A stretch of DNA of 5,436 nt from DASUGM01 sp036274055 (GTDB taxonomy: Bacteria; Acidobacteriota; Vicinamibacteria; Vicinamibacterales; SCN-69-37), in NCBI GenBank assembly GCA_036274055.1, contig DASUGM010000238.1, positions 1 to 5,436 of the forward strand, written 5' to 3'. The notes under the pieces are model-generated. The model was not told where the DNA came from and searched no databases. It was given only the letters and a program-made list of their open reading frames with translations. The translations under genes and the position numbers were made by a program. Position 1 is the first letter of the stretch. The number at the start of each line of letters is the position of its first letter. This document shows positions 1 through 5,436 of the stretch, in pieces.

Positions 1-53
1 CGATCGCCGCGCTGGCGTCTCGAGAGATGAGGCTGCGCCCGGCCACGAGCAAA

Positions 54-121
54 TCACAGGGAGAAGGACGAGAAGAGCAAGAGACGAACCACTCCTGGTC
101 TGCTCATTCTTCTCCCTGTGA
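54..121. repeat. Hairpin of array copy 1
   Basis: The arms TCACAGGGAGAA (54-65) and TTCTCCCTGTGA (110-121) are a perfect 12-bp inverted repeat. Pairing continues inward after a few unpaired bases: GAGCA near 75-79 pairs with TGCTC at 101-105, and the tip can close as ACC/GGT around ACTCCT. No T-run follows the right arm, so it does not look like a standard intrinsic terminator on the plus strand. Confidence 0.8.
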
Positions 122-217
122 GCCCGCTCTTGAGACGCGCACGTGACTCAGCTCGCTCCTCAGCCGATCGCCGCGCCGGCGGCTCGAGAGATGAGGTTGC
201 ACCTGGCCACGAGCAAA

Positions 218-285
218 TCACAGGGAGCAGGCCGAGAAGAGCAAGAGACGAACCACTCCTGGTCTGCTCATTCTTCTCCTTGTGA
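218..285. repeat. Hairpin of array copy 2
   Basis: This is the same element as in copy 1, with arms TCACAGGGAGCA (218-229) and TTCTCCTTGTGA (274-285). One change gives a G:U pair and one gives a mismatch near the inner end of the arm. The inner GAGCA/TGCTC pairing is kept. Confidence 0.75.
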
Positions 286-382
286 GCCCGCTCTTGAGAC
301 GCGCACGTGACTCATCTCGCTCATCAGCCGACCGCCGCGCCGGCGGCTCGCGAGATGGAGGCTGCGCCCGGCCACGAGCGAC

Positions 383-450
383 TCACAGGGAGCAGGCCGA
401 GAAGAACAAGAGAAGAACCACTCCTGGTCTTCTCATTCTTCTCCCTGTGA
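383..450. repeat. Hairpin of array copy 3, with altered inner stem
   Basis: The arms TCACAGGGAGCA (383-394) and TTCTCCCTGTGA (439-450) keep the outer stem with one mismatch. The inner GAGCA/TGCTC pair is lost because both sides changed (GAACA and TTCTC). However, GAGAAG (about 409-414) now matches CTTCTC (428-433), and ACC/GGT close the tip, so an alternative inner stem is available. This hints at preserved folding but rests on only a few bases. Confidence 0.72.
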
Positions 451-546
451 GCCCGCTCTTAAGACGCGCACGTGACTCATCTCGCTCATCAGCCGATCGC
501 CGCGCTGGCGTCTCGAGAGATGAGGCTGCGCCCGGCCACGAGCAAA

Positions 547-614
547 TCACAGGGAGAAGGCCGAGAAGAGCAAGAGAAGAACCACTCCTGGTCTGCTCAT
601 TCTTCTCGCTGTGA
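547..614. repeat. Hairpin of array copy 4, just 3' of the thioredoxin gene
   Basis: The arms TCACAGGGAGAA (547-558) and TTCTCGCTGTGA (603-614) form the outer stem with one G:G mismatch. The element ends 12 bases before the stop codon of the minus-strand gene (627-629), so it would be the first structure in that gene's 3' untranslated RNA. It could stall polymerase or protect the transcript end. No clear U-tract follows on the minus strand, so calling it a terminator would be a guess. Confidence 0.7.
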
Positions 615-626
615 CTCTTTTCTTGA

Positions 627-1892
627 TCAGTGCGCACGCGCCGGCAGGAGAGCCGTCAGCGTGTGCAGCAGCGCTTCGCCCTTGAGAGCCGGCTCGCCGC
701 GATCCGCGCGACCGGCCGAGATGACGCGGCCGGAAGGGTCGATCAGGATCATCGTTGGCCAGACGCCAATCTGAAAGCGGCGCTCGAAGAGGCGCTTGAT
801 GCTGTCGGTGCGCGCCTGCGGCCAGCCCAACTCACGCTCGCGGACGAAGGCGCGCACGTGTTCGACGCCTGCCGCGAGATCCTCCGGCGTGAGGTCGGGC
901 TTCTCATAGTCCATGCCGATGATCTCGAAGCCGCGCTCGTGAAACTCGGCGTAGGCCCGCGCCAGGAACGGCAACTCGGCGACGCATGGCCCGCACCAGG
1001 TGCCCCAGAAATCGAGCAGCGTGTGCTTGCCGCGAAACTCAGACAGCCGGCGCGTCCTGCCTTCGAGGTCAACGAAGCCGAAATCCGGCAGCATCGCGCC
1101 GCGGTCTATTTCGATGCGCTCGTAGTCGGCCGCGGTCCTGGCCGCAAATGTGGCGCGGCCCGCCTTGATGTCGACGGTGGCGATCGACAGATAGCGCTCG
1201 CCGATGCGAAAGACCGGCGGCGCGCCGAGCGCCGTCATCCGCTCGCGCGATCGAAGATCGCGATCGATCCCGCCGTCGCCGTCGACGTCGAGAAGGTGGA
1301 CGTTGCGATCGAGATGCAGCCGGCCGTCCTGCGCGTCAATCGGCAGCTCGAAGGCGAGCGGCTTGCCGTCAATCGCGACGCTGCCGCGCAGCACGACGTC
1401 GACCGAGACTTTCATCATCAGTCGGTCCGGGAGGCGCGTGCCGTCGGCGCGCGTCAGACGCGGCGCCTGGCGCGGCTCGCGGAACGCCACCGGGTAGGCG
1501 GCGAACTGGCCGCCGGCGATCCGCACCTGTGCGACGGCCGCGGGCGCGCCGAGCCGGCCGGATAGCGGCACGCGCTCCTCTGGCGCGATGCGGTCGTCGC
1601 GATTGAAATCGCCGAGCACGACGAAGGCGTCGCCGCCGAGGTCGGCCAGATACAGAGGGCTGCCCGATCCCTGCGGAAAGACCAGCGTGCCCTTCGAGAT
1701 CGGGACGTCGTCCGGGACCAGGCCGCGGAGCGTTTCGCGCTGGTCGGGCGTCGCCGGCGCCATGATCATCTCGACGCGGACCTCGCCGTGCGAGATTCCG
1801 GTCTCGACAACGGCCGGGAGGTCCGCCCCCGGCGCGGCCTGCAGCGTCAGCGCGACGATCGCCGCGGCGGTGGCGAGTCTGGGGAGTGGCAT
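627..1892 (-). CDS. Exported TlpA-like thioredoxin-fold protein with two EF-hand-like loops
   Basis: This 421-residue protein is probably a periplasmic or secreted thiol-disulfide oxidoreductase. Residues 1 to about 23 resemble a Sec signal peptide (Arg5, then a hydrophobic run at 7-20); there is no lipobox cysteine. The C-terminal ~155 residues are a TlpA/AhpC-TSA-type thioredoxin fold. They show the entry motif LPDFGFVDLEGR (268-279), the active site W299-C-G-P-C303, and the cis-proline motif W378-P-T380 before MILIDPSG. Between the two halves of the fold is a charged insertion around 330-362. The N-terminal ~260 residues match no domain I can name. They hold two calcium-loop motifs: D95-x-N97-x-D99-x-x-I102-x-x-x-E106, a good EF-hand loop, and D202-x-D204-x-D206-G-G-I209, which lacks the final Glu. 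The start is chosen because the signal peptide begins directly there; the ribosome binding site is weak. A nearby ATG at 1903 is out of frame. The TlpA-fold call is firm, but substrate and redox direction are unknown. Confidence 0.9.
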   Translation of the reverse strand: MPLPRLATAAAIVALTLQAAPGADLPAVVETGISHGEVRVEMIMAPATPDQRETLRGLVPDDVPISKGTLVFPQGSGSPLYLADLGGDAFVVLGDFNRDDRIAPEERVPLSGRLGAPAAVAQVRIAGGQFAAYPVAFREPRQAPRLTRADGTRLPDRLMMKVSVDVVLRGSVAIDGKPLAFELPIDAQDGRLHLDRNVHLLDVDGDGGIDRDLRSRERMTALGAPPVFRIGERYLSIATVDIKAGRATFAARTAADYERIEIDRGAMLPDFGFVDLEGRTRRLSEFRGKHTLLDFWGTWCGPCVAELPFLARAYAEFHERGFEIIGMDYEKPDLTPEDLAAGVEHVRAFVRERELGWPQARTDSIKRLFERRFQIGVWPTMILIDPSGRVISAGRADRGEPALKGEALLHTLTALLPARAH

Positions 1893-1950
1893 CGGCCGGC
1901 CATTCTGACAGCTGCCCGGCGATATTGGTAGCTTTAGTTATGAAATAGGA

Positions 1951-2032
1951 CGATTGACGGGTTGACGGGTTGACCAATTGACCGACCTGGGACGGGACCC
2001 TCAGGCAATCGGTCAACCCGTCAATCGGTCAA
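1951..2032. repeat. Inverted pair of 8-nt-phased TTGAC arrays
   Basis: On the left arm TTGAC occurs at 1954, 1962, 1970 and 1978, exactly every 8 nt. On the right arm the complement GTCAA occurs at 2012, 2020 and 2028, and a one-base variant (GGCAA) sits at 2004, again every 8 nt. The arms therefore pair in more than one register. One gives a perfect 16-bp inverted repeat (1951-1966 with 2012-2027). The other gives 27 matches over 32 positions (1954-1985 with 2001-2032), and the loop has its own CCTG/CAGG pair. Possible roles are a multi-site operator, an RNA or cruciform hairpin, or a dispersed intergenic repeat. TTGAC resembles a -35 box, but eight phased copies argue against reading it simply as promoters. 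Confidence 0.85.
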
Positions 2033-2058
2033 CCGAATTGCCCCCCTTCGCGTCTAAG

Positions 2059-2072
2059 CTCGATGTATCGAG
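2059..2072. promoter_or_regulatory. Candidate PadR operator: palindrome overlapping the padR ribosome binding site
   Basis: CTCGAT-GT-ATCGAG is a perfect 14-nt palindrome with a 2-nt spacer, ending 9 bases before the padR ATG. Its right arm shares bases with the Shine-Dalgarno sequence GAGG (2070-2073). Known PadR operators are short palindromes, often with an ATGTAT-like half-site, and GATGTATC lies at the centre here. Autoregulation is therefore a reasonable inference. As RNA, the same palindrome could instead partly mask the ribosome binding site. Confidence 0.5.
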
Positions 2073-2073
2073 G
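2070..2073 (+). promoter_or_regulatory. Ribosome binding site of padR
   Basis: GAGG lies 8 bases before the ATG at 2082. It supports that start and overlaps the candidate operator palindrome. Confidence 0.6.
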
Positions 2074-2081
2074 TTCGACGT

Positions 2082-2429
2082 ATGCCTGACCCGCTTCAGT
2101 TTCTACCTCTCTCGGCCCACCAGTTCCACATCCTCCTGGCCCTGACCGAGGGCGAACGCCACGGCTACGCCGTCATCCAGGACATCGCCGAGCGCACCGG
2201 CGGCCAGATGCGCCTCGGCACCGGGACGCTGTATACGGCGATCGCCCGGCTGGTCGAGCTCGCGCTGATTGCCGACACCGGTCGCGAGGACGAGCGGCGG
2301 CGCTTCTACAAATTGCTGCCGCTCGGCCGGGCGGTGCTCAAGGCGGAGACGGCCAGGCTCGAGACCCTGGTACGCTATGCCTACGCGTCCGGCGTAAAAC
2401 CGGCGCCCGCCGTGCCGAGGCGGTCGTGA
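2082..2429 (+). CDS. PadR-family transcriptional regulator (acidobacterial ADOP-linked type)
   Basis: This 115-residue protein is a small winged-helix DNA-binding protein, complete for the short PadR class. Signature residues are F15-x-ILLAL (15-21), the H27-G-Y29 motif, the recognition-helix segment L45-G-T-G-T-L-Y-x-x-I-x-R-L (45-57), and the wing ending in D70-E-R-R-R-F-Y (70-76), followed by L-G-R-A-V-L. A C-terminal helix at about 82-101, probably used in dimerisation, is followed by a short basic Pro/Ala tail. PadR proteins usually repress by binding a palindrome, and many control transport genes next to them. Here the gene overlaps the downstream permease by 4 nt, so the two are surely co-transcribed and probably translationally coupled. 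In Acidobacteriota, regulators of this kind are typically paired with ADOP permeases. The inducer is unknown. Confidence 0.95.
   Translation: MPDPLQFLPLSAHQFHILLALTEGERHGYAVIQDIAERTGGQMRLGTGTLYTAIARLVELALIADTGREDERRRFYKLLPLGRAVLKAETARLETLVRYAYASGVKPAPAVPRRS
2417..2428 (+). promoter_or_regulatory. Ribosome binding site and overlapping GTG start of the permease
   Basis: GAGG at 2417-2420 lies five bases before GTG at 2426. The GTG overlaps the padR TGA stop (2427-2429) in the string GTGA. This is a classic coupling junction and decides the permease start. It keeps the conserved N-terminal prefix segment, which the first in-frame internal Met at residue 35 would cut through. Confidence 0.65.
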
Positions 2430-5086
2430 ATACGACCGTGCCGGTCAGCGTTGTCGTCGCGCGCGCGATTCATCGCGCGCTGATCCTCTGCGTCGCGCCA
2501 GCCGTCCGCCGCGCCTACCGCGACGAGATGATCGCGACGTTCGCGGCCGCCTCCGAAGAGGCGGGACGCCGGGGCTGCGGCGCGGTGTGGCGATTGCTGT
2601 GGAACGAAGCGAGGGATCTCATGACCGCGAACCGAGCAAACAGGACCGCGGGCGTACCCGCCGCCGGCGGTCCGACGCCCGCAGCCCGCCTGGATTCCCT
2701 CCGGATCCGCGCCTGGATTCAGGCGTGGCGATCGCTGCGCCGCCGCCCGGCGTTCTTCACTGCCGCCGTCCTCACGCTGGCGATCGGCGCGGGCGTCACC
2801 ACCGCGATCTTCGCGCTCGTCGACACTGTGCTGATCAAGCCGCTGCCCTTCCCCGACGGCGATCAGCTGGTCACCGTCTTCGAGACCAGCCCGCAGGCGA
2901 AAGAGCGCACCAGCCTGATCGCACCGGCGCGGCTCGCCGACTGGCAGCGCCTCAACACGACGTTCGTCGCGCTCTCCGGCAGCTACAACGAGAATGTCAC
3001 CGACACGAGCGGCGACAATCCCGAGCGGCTCGAGGCGCGCCGGGTCGCGCCGCGGTTCTTCGACGTCTTCGCGATGCCGCCCCGCGCCGGGCGCTTCTTT
3101 CTGCCCGCAGAGGAACTGCCCGAGGGCCCGGGCGCCGCGATCATCAGCGACGGCTTCTGGCAGCGGCGCTTCAATCGTGCGCCGGCGGCGGTCGGCCGCA
3201 CACTCACGATCGGCGGCAAGCCGTTTGCGATTGTCGGAATCATGCCGCCGGCCTTCAGCGCCGCGACGACCGACGTGTGGCTGCCGGCGCAGACCTCGCC
3301 GGGCCTGATGCAGGTCCGCGACGCGCGCTTCATGACCGGCGTCGGCCGGCTCAAGCCGGGCGTCGCGATCGAGGCCGGCGCCCGCGATCTCGCCGGCGTC
3401 CAGGCCGGTCTCGCGAAAGAGTTCCCGAAGACCGATGGCAACTGGTCGTCGGAGATCGGCTCGCTCAAACAGGCGCGCATCGGGACGGCGCGCGACGGCC
3501 TGGTCCTCGTGCTCGCTGCCGTCGCCGCGCTATGGGCGATCGCGGTTGCCAATATCGCCGGCCTGACGCTGGTGCAGGTACATCGGCGTTCGCGCGAGCT
3601 GATGATCCGCACCGCCCTCGGCGGCTCGCGCGCGCGCGTCGTCGGCACGGTGCTCCGCGAGGGATTGCTGATCGCCGCGATCGGCGGCGGCCTCGGCGCC
3701 GCGCTGGCGGCGTGGATCATCGCCGCGATGCCGGCGATCCTGACGCGGACGCCGCGCATGAACGAACTCGCGCTCGATGGGCGCGGCCTCGCGTTCATCG
3801 CCGCGACCAGCGTGCTGGGCGCCTGCGTGTTCAGCCTCGTGCCGGCGATCTCTGCCACCCGACGGCGTGCCGGCGGCGTCACCACGGCGGGCGGCCGCAG
3901 CGTCGCCGGCGGCAAACATGCGCTGCAGAAGCTGCTGGTCGTCGGCCAGGTCGCGCTCAGCGTGCTCCTGGTCGGATCGGCAACGTTGCTGCTGCGCAGC
4001 TACTACAACCTCACGCGCGTCGACACCGGCTTCGATGCCGCCGACGTGGTGAAGTTTCACGTCGGCGCGCGCTGGGACGAGGACCGCGTCCGCATCGGCA
4101 CATTGCAGTTGCAATTGATGGAGCGACTGCGGCAGTTGCCGCACGTGCAGTCGGCCGGCTACACGAACTTTCTGCCGACCAGCGGGGCGACGCTCCGCTA
4201 CTCGGTGACGGTCGAAGGGCTCACCGGAACGAATGCGGATGGCTCGATGACCACCGGCGTCCGCATGATCGGCGGCAACTACCTCGAAACACTCAAAGCG
4301 CCGTTGATGGCGGGCGCGTTCTGCCCCGCTGTCGCCGCTGACTTCAGCAAGCCCGCGTTTGCGGTGGTCAATCAGCGCTTCATCGATCAATACGCCGAAC
4401 GGCAGAACCTCGTCGGCCGCCAGCTGAAGTTCGCGCAGGACGGCAACGCGGTCTTCACCATCAGCGGGGTCGTCGCCAACGTCGCCGAAGACACGCACAA
4501 GGCGAGCCCGGTGCCGTACGTCTACACGTGTAATGCGCCCGGCTCGTGGCCCGATCCCGAGTACGTCGTCCGGACGAGGGACGCAGGCGCGCTGCAACGC
4601 GATCTTCGGAACATCGTCCGCGACCTCGCGCCGGCGCGGGCGATCTTCGGCTTCAGGCCGTTGGCGGAGGTCATCGACGCCGGGCTCGATCAGCCGCGGC
4701 TCGACGTCGCGATGCTGGCGACGTTTGCCGGCGCGGCGCTCCTGCTCGCCACCATCGGCCTCTACAGCCTGTTCACGCTGGTGGTCGCCGAGCGCGCGCG
4801 CGAGATGGCGGTGCGACTCGCGATCGGCGCGGCGCCGCGTGAGATGGTCCGCCTGGTGATGGCCGGCGCCGGCCGCCTGCTCGCGATCGGACTCCTGGCC
4901 GGCGTTCTGCTCACCGCCGGCGCGGATCGCCTGCTGCGCGGTGTGCTCTTCGGCGTCGAGCCGCTCGACGCGCCGGCGCTCGCCGCGGCGGCCGCCCTGC
5001 TCGCGCTGGTCGCGATGGCGGCCGTGGCGCTGCCCGCGATCAGGGCCTCACGGATCTCGCCGATCGAGGCGCTGAGAGGGGAATGA
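2426..5086 (+). CDS. ADOP-type MacB/FtsX-family ABC transporter permease
   Basis: This 886-residue inner-membrane protein has the normal full length for the acidobacterial duplicated orphan permease family. It opens with a soluble prefix of about 95 residues (YRDEM at 31-35, LWNEARDLM at 58-66). Two MacB-like halves follow. The first has TM1 (~110-133), a periplasmic MacB-type domain (~150-350, including AIISDGFWQRRF and VGRTLTIGGKPFAIVGIMPPAF), and three FtsX-domain helices (~357-381, 408-437, 453-476) with the loop RSRELMIRTALGGS (388-401). The second has a helix at ~502-525, a second periplasmic domain (~530-755), and three helices (~761-786, 811-835, 848-872) with the matching loop RAREMAVRLAIGA (790-802), ending RASRISPIEALRGE. 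No Walker motifs are present and no ATPase gene is adjacent, so any energising subunit is encoded elsewhere. MacB relatives move peptides, antibiotics or lipoproteins; the substrate here is unknown. It is coupled to padR. Confidence 0.95.
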   Translation: MNTTVPVSVVVARAIHRALILCVAPAVRRAYRDEMIATFAAASEEAGRRGCGAVWRLLWNEARDLMTANRANRTAGVPAAGGPTPAARLDSLRIRAWIQAWRSLRRRPAFFTAAVLTLAIGAGVTTAIFALVDTVLIKPLPFPDGDQLVTVFETSPQAKERTSLIAPARLADWQRLNTTFVALSGSYNENVTDTSGDNPERLEARRVAPRFFDVFAMPPRAGRFFLPAEELPEGPGAAIISDGFWQRRFNRAPAAVGRTLTIGGKPFAIVGIMPPAFSAATTDVWLPAQTSPGLMQVRDARFMTGVGRLKPGVAIEAGARDLAGVQAGLAKEFPKTDGNWSSEIGSLKQARIGTARDGLVLVLAAVAALWAIAVANIAGLTLVQVHRRSRELMIRTALGGSRARVVGTVLREGLLIAAIGGGLGAALAAWIIAAMPAILTRTPRMNELALDGRGLAFIAATSVLGACVFSLVPAISATRRRAGGVTTAGGRSVAGGKHALQKLLVVGQVALSVLLVGSATLLLRSYYNLTRVDTGFDAADVVKFHVGARWDEDRVRIGTLQLQLMERLRQLPHVQSAGYTNFLPTSGATLRYSVTVEGLTGTNADGSMTTGVRMIGGNYLETLKAPLMAGAFCPAVAADFSKPAFAVVNQRFIDQYAERQNLVGRQLKFAQDGNAVFTISGVVANVAEDTHKASPVPYVYTCNAPGSWPDPEYVVRTRDAGALQRDLRNIVRDLAPARAIFGFRPLAEVIDAGLDQPRLDVAMLATFAGAALLLATIGLYSLFTLVVAERAREMAVRLAIGAAPREMVRLVMAGAGRLLAIGLLAGVLLTAGADRLLRGVLFGVEPLDAPALAAAAALLALVAMAAVALPAIRASRISPIEALRGE

Positions 5087-5102
5087 GGACAAGCGCGAGA
5101 CA

Positions 5103-5218
5103 AGCACACATGAAGGATCTGGGAAGGAGTAGAGGAGCATGAAGGAGAGCTTCTGGTTTTTCAAACCAAGAGTTTCCTTCATGGTCCTTCATTCCTTCCG
5201 AGATCCTTCATGTGTGCT
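5103..5218. repeat. 116-nt near-perfect inverted repeat between convergent permease genes
   Basis: The outer arms, 5103-5120 and 5201-5218, are a perfect 18-bp inverted repeat. Pairing continues in the same register to 5146/5175: over 44 positions I count 38 Watson-Crick pairs and two G:U pairs. A small inner stem, GGTTT (5155-5159) with AAACC (5163-5167), closes a 3-nt loop after a one-base shift. The 9-mer CATGAAGGA recurs within it, at 5109 and 5138 on the plus strand and at 5175-5183 and 5204-5212 on the minus strand, with a one-base variant at 5185-5193. The element fills most of the 140-nt gap and could block transcription from both sides. There is no T-run, so a rho-independent mechanism is not shown; a dispersed intergenic or MITE-like repeat is the alternative. 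Confidence 0.9.
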
Positions 5219-5226
5219 CTAGCGTC

Positions 5227-5436
5227 TTACCCGCGATTCAGGACAACGTTCGGATCCACCCGTGACGCGCGGCGCGCCGGCAGATACCCGGCGATCGTCG
5301 CGACGACGACGATCAGCCCGACCGCGGCGGCGATCGTCGCGCCATCGGTCGGCGCGAGGCCGAAGAGAAACGTCGTCACCAGCGAGCCGAGCCAGACGGT
5401 AGCGCCAAGACCGGCGACGACGCCGACGGCGACGAG
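5227..5436 (-). CDS. C-terminal end of a second MacB/ADOP-type permease (partial)
   Basis: Reading the minus strand from the right edge gives 69 residues ending at TAA (5229-5227). The segment begins in a transmembrane helix (LVAVGVVAGLGATVW), continues through a loop with LFGLAPTD, a second helix (ATIAAAVGLIVVVATIAGY), and the family ending LPARRASRVDPNVVLNRG. The ARRASRVDP string before the stop is typical of the last FtsX domain of MacB and ADOP permeases. The equivalent end of the first permease reads AIRASRISPIEALRGE, so the two are related but clearly diverged. The rest lies beyond the window, so full length, partner regulator and integrity cannot be judged. It converges on the first permease across the large hairpin. 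Confidence 0.88.
   Translation of the reverse strand, partial: LVAVGVVAGLGATVWLGSLVTTFLFGLAPTDGATIAAAVGLIVVVATIAGYLPARRASRVDPNVVLNRG

Larger units (their letters stand above)
1..626. repeat. Tandem array of a ~164-bp unit, 3.7 copies, open at the left edge
   Basis: Units begin with the motif CGATCGCCGC (CGACCGCCGC in copy 3) at 1, 165, 329 and 494, giving periods of 164, 164 and 165. Copy 3 has one extra base near 352-360. Copy 4 stays clearly homologous to about 614, then fades; a short match (TCTTGA) reaches 626, just before the stop codon of the minus-strand gene. Copies 1 and 4 share the variant GCTGGCGTCT after the unit start, while 2 and 3 share GCCGGCGGCT, so the array has not been fully homogenised. 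Each unit contains a 68-nt inverted repeat. A coding role is unlikely, because a 164-bp period is not a multiple of three and the frame is lost between copies. The array fills the whole gene-free stretch at the left end. Its function is unknown; structured RNA, protein-binding DNA and passive satellite are all possible. Confidence 0.93.
1893..2081. other. Divergent intergenic region between the thioredoxin and padR genes
   Basis: These 189 bases must hold the promoters of both flanking genes. Bases 1921-1950 are clearly AT-richer than their surroundings and are the likeliest place for promoter melting, but I could not assign a convincing -35/-10 pair on either strand. Bases 1951-2032 are the phased TTGAC element and 2059-2072 is a palindrome; both are listed separately. 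No plausible gene lies here. Confidence 0.6.

Noticed and set aside
282..614. Open frame of 110 codons across the tandem repeats, with internal amino-acid repetition
   Set aside because: The repetition only reflects the DNA array. The 164-bp period between copies 1, 2 and 3 breaks the frame, and only the 165-bp step from copy 3 to copy 4 keeps it. No ribosome binding site or family match is visible.
1..626. CRISPR array
   Set aside because: The units are ~164 bp and similar along their whole length, with no short repeat separated by unique spacers, and no cas genes are nearby.
630..1565. Long plus-strand open frame opposite the thioredoxin gene
   Set aside because: It is a by-product of high-GC codon use. 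The opposite strand encodes clear WCGPC and cis-Pro motifs, while this frame gives low-complexity Arg/Ala-rich sequence without recognisable domains.
1954..1982. TTGAC copies as a stack of -35 promoter boxes
   Set aside because: No convincing -10 box lies 16-18 bases downstream of them on either strand, and the 8-nt phasing is better explained as a repeat element.
2587..4341. 584-codon plus-strand open frame within the permease gene
   Set aside because: It is an Arg/Ala/Asp-rich translation in another frame of a gene whose true frame shows conserved MacB/FtsX motifs throughout.
2983..4597. Two minus-strand open frames of 310 and 355 codons opposite the permease
   Set aside because: These are antisense shadows in high-GC DNA, with no ribosome binding sites, signature motifs or transmembrane pattern.
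5103..5218. Classical rho-independent terminator
   Set aside because: The stem is far longer than usual and no T-run follows either arm, so only a general structural barrier can be proposed.

Overview
The window looks like chromosomal DNA of a high-GC member of the Acidobacteriota, possibly a Vicinamibacteria-type lineage. That is an inference from gene content: a short PadR-family regulator directly coupled to a roughly 890-residue MacB/FtsX-type permease with no ATPase gene beside it. This is the pairing known as the acidobacterial duplicated orphan permease (ADOP) system. No rRNA or other taxonomic marker is present.

Layout, left to right. (1) Bases 1-626 hold a non-coding tandem array: three full copies and one partial copy of a ~164-bp unit, each with a 68-nt imperfect hairpin. 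The array probably continues beyond the left edge. (2) 627-1892, minus strand, is an exported TlpA-like thioredoxin-fold protein with a WCGPC active site and two EF-hand-like calcium loops in its N-terminal half. (3) 1893-2081 is a divergent intergenic region. It carries an inverted pair of arrays of the pentamer TTGAC repeated every 8 nt, and a 14-nt palindrome that runs into the ribosome binding site of the next gene. (4) 2082-2429, plus strand, is the PadR regulator. Its stop codon overlaps the GTG start of (5) 2426-5086, a full-length ADOP permease. (6) 5087-5226 is a 140-nt gap almost filled by one 116-nt inverted repeat (5103-5218). (7) 5227-5436, minus strand, is the C-terminal end of a second MacB/ADOP-type permease, convergent with the first and cut by the right edge.

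How the parts may work together. The PadR protein probably represses its own promoter and, through the overlapping start, the permease; the palindrome at the start of padR is the best operator candidate. The permease would need an MacB-type ATPase encoded elsewhere. The TlpA-like protein is divergent and probably functionally separate. The most unusual aspect is the non-coding DNA: all three larger intergenic stretches are built from repeats that also form inverted repeats, each of a different design. I found no clear new multi-gene system. The best leads are the 164-bp hairpin array, the 8-nt-phased TTGAC element and the 116-nt hairpin between the convergent permeases.
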